A DNA stretch of 64,000 nucleotides, taken from assembly GCA_019752635.1 (NCBI GenBank), contig JAIELX010000046.1:23771-87770 (forward strand), in the 5' to 3' direction. Under the pieces are notes generated by a model. That model saw nothing but the letters and a program-made list of their open reading frames with translations, was not told where the DNA came from and made no database searches. Source of the DNA: Candidatus Obscuribacterales bacterium (GTDB lineage Bacteria; Cyanobacteriota; Vampirovibrionia; Obscuribacterales; Obscuribacteraceae). Within the stretch, counting starts at the first letter, position 1. The number at the start of each line of letters is the position of its first letter. Of this stretch, positions 20,062-26,395 are shown one piece after another. Position numbers and translations under genes: made by a program.

Positions 20062-21000
20062 CTAGTTCCTTGCGAACAGCTCGCACACGTTGGACTGCCA
20101 GAGGAGGAACTCAGCGGCGTCCTTGGGCGGGCCGCCACCGTTCGTAAGCAAACCGCTAACATGATCGCCGATTACGTTGACCGGCGCTCCGCAGATAAGG
20201 CTTGAGGCTCCGTCAGTGTAATCGGCAATCTCCTTGATATCGATACGCGACCACACACCGAAAGCTACCCCGGATTGCAAATTCGCTCGATACCGGCGAG
20301 CTTTGTTCAGCAACTTGGTTAGGTCGCGAGAATCCTCCAGCCCCCAGATACCGACTACCAAGCCAGCACCACTCCACATGTCGGCTTGACGCTCAATCGG
20401 AAAGCTTGAAATCATTCGCGCAATCGCCTCGGGATTTCCTGCGCCCACGTACCAGGTCGCAGATCCCACGCCCTGGTCAAATGCACGTTGCGCAAGTCCG
20501 GAAATTCCTTGAGGAATTTCCATTCGCTCAAGAGTATTCATCCAGCGGAAGTAACCTTCATGAAAGCCATAACCTAGCATAGCAAGCCAGCCCCACGCTT
20601 CATTCGTTTCATGAGGTTGCATAGTAAACGGAATTCTTAGATGTGAAAGAGCACCACCGATGCCCTGAAGAAGAGGAGGAATTCTTCCATTAGAAAGGCA
20701 GCCAAACAATTCCGTCGCTCGCTGAAGTTTCCCGGTATCGGACAGGTCGGAAGTGGAGAGCGCTATATATGCACCTTCCAACGTAATATTCTGCTCCATT
20801 GGACTTAAACCACTTAGTTGCGATGCGAATTTGGAAGCGTCACATTCAAGTGATGCCTGGTACCCATTCATCACAAGCCGCATAATCTCATCAACACGAC
20901 GCTGCTTCGGACTTCGTATCTCTTGGCGCAGAAGATCGACCGGTCGCCTTATTGAAAGCCTGGACCGACAGCGAGATATGAACTTATTCAGATTTTCCAT
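20062..21000 (-). CDS. DUF1702 family protein
   Basis: 312 residues, ATG 21000 with AAGGCGG five bases upstream. Motifs recognised as DUF1702: EGAYIALS near residue 74, a LGYGFHEGYFRW segment near the middle, QRAFDQGVGSATWYV, RQADMWSGAGLVVG, and a C-terminal DAAEFLLWQ segment. DUF1702 proteins are found in enediyne and other secondary-metabolite loci and beside ASPIC/CRTAC1-type proteins, but the biochemical activity is not established. There is no signal peptide, so it is presumably cytoplasmic. It is transcribed away from the kinase gene. Its own promoter (21019-21047) and a copy of the TGTGA box (21092-21111) lie in the shared 268-base gap. Confidence 0.75.
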   Translation of the reverse strand: MENLNKFISRCRSRLSIRRPVDLLRQEIRSPKQRRVDEIMRLVMNGYQASLECDASKFASQLSGLSPMEQNITLEGAYIALSTSDLSDTGKLQRATELFGCLSNGRIPPLLQGIGGALSHLRIPFTMQPHETNEAWGWLAMLGYGFHEGYFRWMNTLERMEIPQGISGLAQRAFDQGVGSATWYVGAGNPEAIARMISSFPIERQADMWSGAGLVVGIWGLEDSRDLTKLLNKARRYRANLQSGVAFGVWSRIDIKEIADYTDGASSLICGAPVNVIGDHVSGLLTNGGGPPKDAAEFLLWQSNVCELFARN

Positions 21001-21018
21001 AGCAACCGCCTTGAATCG

Positions 21019-21047
21019 ATTATAACTTGGACCTGCGGATCAGTCAC
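21019..21047 (-). promoter_or_regulatory. Predicted sigma-70-type promoter of the DUF1702 gene
   Basis: On the minus strand GTGACT (21047-21042), 17-base spacer, then TATAAT (21024-21019). The predicted start of transcription is about 12 bases before the ATG at 21000. Confidence 0.5.
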
Positions 21048-21091
21048 TATTGGTTCACTCGCATTCAAGTTTCAATCTTGACAAAAGCAGT

Positions 21092-21111
21092 TCACAGGTA
21101 TTTCACATAAA
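21092..21111 (-). promoter_or_regulatory. TGTGA direct-repeat box D between DUF1702 and histidine kinase genes
   Basis: On the minus strand catttaTGTGAaatacCTGTGAac: TGTGA at 21107-21103 and 21096-21092, the same 11-bp period as boxes A-C. Its core (GTGAAATACCTGTGAA) is identical to that of box C. It points towards the DUF1702 gene but lies about 26 bp farther from that gene's -10 than in A-C. A TTGACA on the + strand (21078-21083) adjoins it, so control of the kinase gene is also possible. Confidence 0.55.
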
Positions 21112-21268
21112 TGAATTCCGCCCAATGTCGCGCAACGCCACTATGCGTGCGCATTGCGGACGGGTTACCACCAACTAGCGTTTTTGCTACTACACTCGTG
21201 ATTATTGCGGTGTTGCCCTCGTTGCTATATTCTTCGAGCTACTTCGCGGCGCTAACCCCAAGTCGATA

Positions 21269-22249
21269 ATGCATTCAAGCAACCGTGAACAAGATAGTGA
21301 AATAACCCGGCAATTGCACGGGTTCATCATTTTCGTCGTGACTTCGACAAGTGTCATAAGCGCCATTTTCGCTTGCGGATGGGGGGTGATTCTCAATTTA
21401 CTGCATGAGGGGAAGGGTGCTGCCTGGAGCGATAGATTGTGGATCTGCGTTCCCATTTTTATTGTTGCTGCATTGAGCTATTTTGTGGGGAAGCTGGCAG
21501 CACATCGGGCAACAACGGCAATAAACGATCGACTTCGATCGATTCGCTCGTTTACGCAAGATGCAGGGCACGAGCTGGCTACACCAGTCGCCATCGCGCT
21601 CAACCATTTGCAGGTTCTCCATCGGGAGCTTCAAGAACAGAACAGACCAGGCGATCACTTAGCGACCATTCTCGCGGCCGTTGAGCGAATGTCCGACCTC
21701 GTAAACGATCTTCGGTTCCTTTCGCGTTCGAGTTTAGTAGAGCGACACGGCAATCTTTCGATTTTGAGCATGGACAAATTAGTTGACTCCGCAATTTCAT
21801 CACTAGAAAGTGAATTTGCTTTGAAGGGAATCATTGTAAATGTAACGCACCACAATCGGTGCGATATAGTTGGTGATCAGGAAGGATGGCAACGAGTGTT
21901 CTCAAATCTGCTGAAGAATGCGCTCAATTATTGCCATCAAGGGAATCATGTCGGCATTGAGTTCAAAGGTTCGGAGACTGAGATGGAAGTTTCCGTTTCA
22001 GATAATGGACCGGGGATTGCTCCAGACGAAGTTGATTTCGTATTCGAGCGGTTTTACCGTTCCAAGACCTCAACCGTGCGCTCCGGAACCGGGCTGGGAT
22101 TGGCAATAGTGAAAGCGGTCGTTGACAGCCAGGGTGGCGAAGTTTCCGTATCCAGCAAACTCGGTGAGGGAACAACGTTTACCTTGAAGGTACCGCGAAA
22201 TCCCAAACCGCATCCGATGCTCACATTTCTGGCAAAGGACACCTTTTAG
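21269..22249 (+). CDS. Membrane sensor histidine kinase
   Basis: 326 residues, ATG 21269; no clear ribosome-binding site. Two membrane segments (~17-45 and ~59-76) enclose only a very short loop, so sensing is probably within the membrane or through a partner. HisKA follows with the phosphoacceptor His101 (DAGHELATPVA, the usual SHELRTPL variant). The HATPase_c domain has an N box (VFSNLLKNALNYC), G1 (DNGPGIAP) and G2 (GTGLGLAIVKAVV). The response regulator starts two bases after the stop, so they form an operon. The pair lies inside the group of genes carrying the TGTGA box, making it the natural candidate controller; that link is inferred. Confidence 0.92.
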   Translation: MHSSNREQDSEITRQLHGFIIFVVTSTSVISAIFACGWGVILNLLHEGKGAAWSDRLWICVPIFIVAALSYFVGKLAAHRATTAINDRLRSIRSFTQDAGHELATPVAIALNHLQVLHRELQEQNRPGDHLATILAAVERMSDLVNDLRFLSRSSLVERHGNLSILSMDKLVDSAISSLESEFALKGIIVNVTHHNRCDIVGDQEGWQRVFSNLLKNALNYCHQGNHVGIEFKGSETEMEVSVSDNGPGIAPDEVDFVFERFYRSKTSTVRSGTGLGLAIVKAVVDSQGGEVSVSSKLGEGTTFTLKVPRNPKPHPMLTFLAKDTF

Positions 22250-22251
22250 AC

Positions 22252-22917
22252 ATGGCGAAGATTTTGATTGTGGACGACGAAGCGGATCTTCGATCGTCAG
22301 TGCGAGATTGGCTTGCTATGGACGGTCACAGAATCGAAGAAGCGACAGATGGATCCGAGGCGCTTGAGCTTATGCAGGCAAGCGAGTTCGACGTTGTCGT
22401 GCTCGACCTGATGCTTCCCAAAATAAACGGATTCGAAGTTTGTAGAACTTACCGAAGAGCAGGCGGTTCTGCGAGAATTCTGATGCTAACCGCAAAAGAC
22501 TCCATCAGCGACAAACAAGATGGGTTTGAGTGTGGAGCCGACGATTACCTGGTTAAACCGATCAATCTGCAAGAACTTTCAATTCGTGTGCGTGCGCTGA
22601 TGCGGCGTTCGATTGTTGTTGCTGGCGCGCAATTAGTAGTAGGCGACTTGGTTTTGGACACTGCAACCCACCGCCTTTTCAAAGGGGGCGAAGAAGTTAA
22701 ACTCGTAGCGCAAGAACTTGCGCTGCTTGAATTTTTTATGCGTGAACCCAATCGAGTGTTCAGCGCTGAAACATTGATTCGACAAGTTTGGAGAGGTCAG
22801 TCGTCACCGTCTACGGTGAGAACTCACATTAAGACGTTGAGACAAAAGATAGAGCGTGACGGTACTTCACCCCAGATCGAGACTATTCAAAAACTCGGCT
22901 ATTGCCTGCGCGTGTGA
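22252..22917 (+). CDS. OmpR/PhoB-family response regulator
   Basis: 221 residues. The receiver domain has the acidic pair Asp8-Asp9, phosphoacceptor Asp52 (VVLDLMLP), Thr in MLTAKD and Lys in YLVKP. The C-terminal winged-helix DNA-binding domain (~125-221) has the expected ELALLEFFMREPN...STVRTHIKTLRQKI...IQKLGYCLRV layout. Regulators of this class bind direct repeats spaced 10-11 bp, exactly the geometry of boxes A-D, two of which flank this operon. It is the cognate partner of the kinase two bases upstream. DNA target assignment is inference. Confidence 0.93.
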   Translation: MAKILIVDDEADLRSSVRDWLAMDGHRIEEATDGSEALELMQASEFDVVVLDLMLPKINGFEVCRTYRRAGGSARILMLTAKDSISDKQDGFECGADDYLVKPINLQELSIRVRALMRRSIVVAGAQLVVGDLVLDTATHRLFKGGEEVKLVAQELALLEFFMREPNRVFSAETLIRQVWRGQSSPSTVRTHIKTLRQKIERDGTSPQIETIQKLGYCLRV

Positions 22918-23010
22918 GTGTAAAAATCTGAGCAATTGGCATCAGTCCACTCGTCCGTCGACTCGGCTTCATCAAGTACCTGTCACCGGATTTGGCGCGC
23001 CGAGATTTAA

Positions 23011-23078
23011 CATTCGTGAAATACCTGTGAAGTGGATTCCCTACGCGCCTTGCCGGGTGTCCTACGCCACTTCATAAT
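23011..23078 (+). promoter_or_regulatory. Promoter C with CGTGA-N6-TGTGA direct-repeat box
   Basis: taaCATTCGTGAaatacCTGTGAagtgg: CGTGA at 23015-23019 and TGTGA at 23026-23030. TTGCCG (23050-23055), 17 bp, then CATAAT (23073-23078). The first half-site is 58 bp before the -10 (57 in A and B). The predicted leader is about 94 nt to the ATG at 23179. It would drive the DUF4384/caspase run. Confidence 0.7.
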
Positions 23079-23178
23079 GGTCTCAGTGCGTATGGAAGCG
23101 AAATGGCTGAGAGGGAACTTCTACTCAGCTAACGACCGTATTGAAAAATTAGACTGCGTTCCGGAAAGGAGTGTATCA

Positions 23179-24000
23179 ATGAAGCCCGAACGGGTGAAAC
23201 TTTGTGCTGCCGTTGGAGTCCTGCTGTTTTGTGCCGGAGTTCCGGCTGAAGCATCGCGCAGCGCCAAAGACATGTACTTTGACCAGCTTGAGGCCCCGGG
23301 TGAGCAAGTAAACACAGGTTTCAAATACTGGATTGAGCTGAAGCGCAGCGGTGTCATAAAGCTTGTCGACAATCGATTTGCGTTTCGCTCTGGCGACGAG
23401 ATTCGCTTTCGAGTTGTACCGAATCTTACAGGGCACGCCTATGTTGTTTTGTCCAAGGGAACTTCCGGTGTGCAGAAAGTCTTGTTTCCCAATCAACGGG
23501 AGGCAGGAGGAAAAGTGGTGGCAGGGAAAACGGTAGTTCTGCCGGCAAAAGGCTACTTAAGATTCGATAGTACTCCCGGCGATGAACTTGTACGAGTGGT
23601 TCTGTCGCGACAACCACTCAGTTCCGCAGCGTTGCTTGAACCGGGATCATCCAATTGGGCAACAATCGCGAGTTCATCCTCCGGTGCACAAACATATGGG
23701 GAATCAACGCTAGTTGCATTTCCTGACGCTGAAAACGTCAAGGTCGACTTTTCAAATGAGGGGAAGCCCCCCGACGAGTCTTCAGCCAAATACGCGAAAG
23801 ATCTCGATTATGTTGCACCCGCAACCCCGACAAGAAGAACCAGCAGGGTGCGCGTTCCCTCTCGTAGAACAGTCCGAAGATCGCCCAACCGCACGCAAGC
23901 AGATCCTCTGGCTGCGGCCATGCGCCCGGGCGGCGTTACCGTAATAAACATCGAGCCATCCGAAAATCTGGGCGCAGATATTCATTTGAATCATCGATGA
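23179..24000 (+). CDS. Exported DUF4384 domain protein
   Basis: 273 residues from ATG 23179, with AAAGGA eight bases upstream; an upstream in-frame start at 23032 lies before the predicted -10 and is rejected. A signal peptide is cleaved near PAEA-SR (residue ~26). Residues ~30-155 match DUF4384: FRSGDEIRFRVVPN, GHAYVVLSKG, VLFPNQ, VLPAKGYLRFDSTPG and VVLSRQP. The C-terminal ~100 residues are Ser/Thr/Arg-rich with a basic TRRTSRVRVPSRR stretch. DUF4384 domains are found in surface-associated proteins and fused to kinases or caspases; function is unsettled. It is first in the operon with 24043, 24745 and probably beyond. Confidence 0.82.
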   Translation: MKPERVKLCAAVGVLLFCAGVPAEASRSAKDMYFDQLEAPGEQVNTGFKYWIELKRSGVIKLVDNRFAFRSGDEIRFRVVPNLTGHAYVVLSKGTSGVQKVLFPNQREAGGKVVAGKTVVLPAKGYLRFDSTPGDELVRVVLSRQPLSSAALLEPGSSNWATIASSSSGAQTYGESTLVAFPDAENVKVDFSNEGKPPDESSAKYAKDLDYVAPATPTRRTSRVRVPSRRTVRRSPNRTQADPLAAAMRPGGVTVINIEPSENLGADIHLNHR

Positions 24001-24042
24001 CTTTTTCAATTTCTCAGGTGAAACCGTAGGAGGTTCGATTTG

Positions 24043-24741
24043 ATGAGTTCAGTTCTCGAAAGAACAGTTTTTTCGATATTAGCTGTTGGCCTAATAGTAT
24101 TGCCGGCAGTGGCGGCAGATTCCAAAACAAAGAATCTCTACTTAGAGCAAGCACGAAAGCCCGACAAGCCGCTAAACACAGGCGTGAAGTATTGGATTGA
24201 ATTGGAGCGCGACGGCAAAACCTCAAAGGTGAGCCACAGAACCGCGTTCAAGAAGGACGATCGCATTCGCTTTCACGTCATTCCAAACATGGATGGATTC
24301 GCGTACATAGTTATGCTCCAGGGTAGCAACGGCGATAACTCCGTACTCTTCCCCGCTAAGGGCGCGTCGGAAAACAAAATTCACGCCAACAAAGAAATTG
24401 TCATTCCAACGGAAGGCGCCAACCTCAAGTTCGATGACAAGGCCGGGTTGGAGACCTTGCGCCTGGTGTTCTCTCGGAAAGATCTGGACCCGGACTCACA
24501 GCTTAAGCCGACAAGCGGCACGGCTGTAATGCTTGCTGCTAAGCCCGGAAAAAAGAGTTTCGTACCAAATGGCTACAGCGTAGACATTACGACGGCAAAG
24601 AACGAGAGCAAGGAGCCCGCCACGAAGAGCTTGACCCTTGAAACCGCCGAGGGACGAGCAGCGGAAGGCGGCGAGGTGATTGTCGTATCTGATGCGCCGA
24701 ATCGCCCGCTAAATGTGGACATAGCCTTGATGCACGAGTAG
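24043..24741 (+). CDS. Exported DUF4384 domain protein (second copy)
   Basis: 232 residues; ATG 24043 sits nine bases after a strong AGGAGG. A signal peptide is cleaved near AVA-AD (residue ~25). The rest is one DUF4384 domain closely patterned on the preceding gene: LYLEQARKPDKPLNTGVKYW, FKKDDRIRFHVIPN, GFAYIVMLQG, SVLFPA, VIPTEGANLKFDDKAG. It ends with IALMHE, echoing IHLNHR and FGLRHD in its neighbours. It ends three bases before the DUF4384-caspase fusion, indicating translational coupling. These are stand-alone versions of the domain fused to the caspase next door, so an interaction is plausible but unproven. Confidence 0.82.
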   Translation: MSSVLERTVFSILAVGLIVLPAVAADSKTKNLYLEQARKPDKPLNTGVKYWIELERDGKTSKVSHRTAFKKDDRIRFHVIPNMDGFAYIVMLQGSNGDNSVLFPAKGASENKIHANKEIVIPTEGANLKFDDKAGLETLRLVFSRKDLDPDSQLKPTSGTAVMLAAKPGKKSFVPNGYSVDITTAKNESKEPATKSLTLETAEGRAAEGGEVIVVSDAPNRPLNVDIALMHE

Positions 24742-24744
24742 ACC

Positions 24745-26331
24745 ATGAATCGCGCATTCGCATCCCTCTTCCCGCGAGATCGAGCGCGGACTTTGCTTCC
24801 TCAACTGATTGCATTTTTCGTGCTTGTCTCCATGCTTGTGCTACAAGGCAACGTCGGCGCAGCGGCTACGCCTTTGAAAAATGCAAGCTACGCGCGCGAC
24901 CTTTTCTTCGACCAGGACAAGCAGCCAGGCGTAGAGGCGAACAATGGCATTTCCTTCTGTCTTGAACTCCATCGACAAGGAGAAGCACCGAGGCTCTGCA
25001 ACACCGACACCAAGTTTCGCTCCGGCGACGGAGTCAAGCTACACCTCAAGACCAATTTCCCCGGATACGTCTACGTGGTAATGACTAGCGGCAGTTCGGG
25101 GAGGCGAGCGGTTCTATTTCCTCCGGCAAGTCAAGGCTCACACTTTGGTGTTGAAGGCGGAAAGGAATATGTGATCCCTGCCAGCGGGGTCCTGAGATTC
25201 GACAACCAGCCCGGGGTCGAGAACCTGCGCATTCTCATGTCCAGGGCGCCAATCGCCGATAGCCTCAGTTCTCAGAGTGTGAAAAATCTTGTTCTGGAAA
25301 CAGCCCTCACAAATGGTGGCAACCAAGCACTCGAGGGACTAAGCGTTTCGAGTGATCGCAACATTGCAAAGCGTGACTCAGCCAACGGCGGACATCTAAC
25401 TTATGTAGTGAACGAGCATCCCTCCGATTCAGTCGCCATTAATTTTGGACTCAGGCACGATGGGGTCGGATCGGAAACTCAAACAAGCATTACTGGCGGT
25501 GGCGCTGTCGCCAATTCGACTGGCAGTGGAGAGAGTAGTGCGACTCCACGCCCTGGACGCATTTCTCCGCCCGCGAACACCGGTGTGAATCGTCCACTCA
25601 CAGACAAGTGGGCACTTTCCATAGGCATCGGCGAATTCATGATTGGCGGGAACAACTTAAAGTCGCCCGCCAAAGATGCGAAGGATCTCTCCGCTAGTCT
25701 GGTTCAAGAATTCAATTTCGCACCATCGCATGTGCATACTCTGGTAGACGCAGAGGCCACGCGAGCAAACATTGTGAGCCAGCTAGAGACCTGGCTTGCT
25801 CCACGAGTGCGAGCGGACGACCTCGTTCTACTCTATGTCTCAAGCCACGGTACCGATAAGCAGCCAGTAGGCGGCAACTTCATTGTCACCTACGACTTCG
25901 ACGGCAAGACACAAATGGGACTGCTCATGCAAGATCTGGGAAATCTGATCAAGAGCAAAATAGCATCGGATCGCGTCGTGGTTGTTCTCGACACTTGCTT
26001 CGCCGCAAATGCAAAATCGAAGTCGCTCGATACCAAGGACTACCTCGACGATGTGCTTCAAGGCGCAGGACGCATCATCGTCAGCGCCTGCGATATGGAT
26101 GAAACCTCGCTCGACACTTACAGCCGTTACGGCAATTCTTTATTCACCTATCACTTGCTGCAAAATCTGCGCAAGCAACCGCGATTGAAGCAAGCGTTCG
26201 ACGAGACTCGCCGCACCGTAATCCAAGACGCCTCGTTGATGCGCGCAAGACAAACACCCGTCATAAATTACGATCGCTGGCAAGGCAACGACATCGTCTT
26301 TTCCGCCAAGCCCGTTAATCCGCAGCCGTAG
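24745..26331 (+). CDS. Exported DUF4384-caspase fusion protein
   Basis: 528 residues, ATG three bases after the previous stop. Residues 1-40 hold a long signal sequence ending NVGAAA. DUF4384 spans ~45-180 (FRSGDGVKLHLKTN, GYVYVVMTSG, AVLFPPAS, VIPASGVLRFDNQPG). A Ser/Gly-rich linker leads to VNRPLTDKWAL and a caspase domain (~285-520). The dyad is His368 (YVSSHGT) and Cys418 (VLDTCFAA). The Cys motif lacks the usual His/Tyr-Ser-Gly after Cys (FAA instead of HSG), so this is the most divergent of the five caspases, although DxC is kept. It probably belongs to the promoter C unit. Exported localisation is inferred from the signal sequence. Confidence 0.87.
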   Translation: MNRAFASLFPRDRARTLLPQLIAFFVLVSMLVLQGNVGAAATPLKNASYARDLFFDQDKQPGVEANNGISFCLELHRQGEAPRLCNTDTKFRSGDGVKLHLKTNFPGYVYVVMTSGSSGRRAVLFPPASQGSHFGVEGGKEYVIPASGVLRFDNQPGVENLRILMSRAPIADSLSSQSVKNLVLETALTNGGNQALEGLSVSSDRNIAKRDSANGGHLTYVVNEHPSDSVAINFGLRHDGVGSETQTSITGGGAVANSTGSGESSATPRPGRISPPANTGVNRPLTDKWALSIGIGEFMIGGNNLKSPAKDAKDLSASLVQEFNFAPSHVHTLVDAEATRANIVSQLETWLAPRVRADDLVLLYVSSHGTDKQPVGGNFIVTYDFDGKTQMGLLMQDLGNLIKSKIASDRVVVVLDTCFAANAKSKSLDTKDYLDDVLQGAGRIIVSACDMDETSLDTYSRYGNSLFTYHLLQNLRKQPRLKQAFDETRRTVIQDASLMRARQTPVINYDRWQGNDIVFSAKPVNPQP

Positions 26332-26395
26332 CAGCGAAATCGGACAAAGAGGGTGGTGACTTCATGACTACAGCTATTGACCACAGAGGAGAGAA

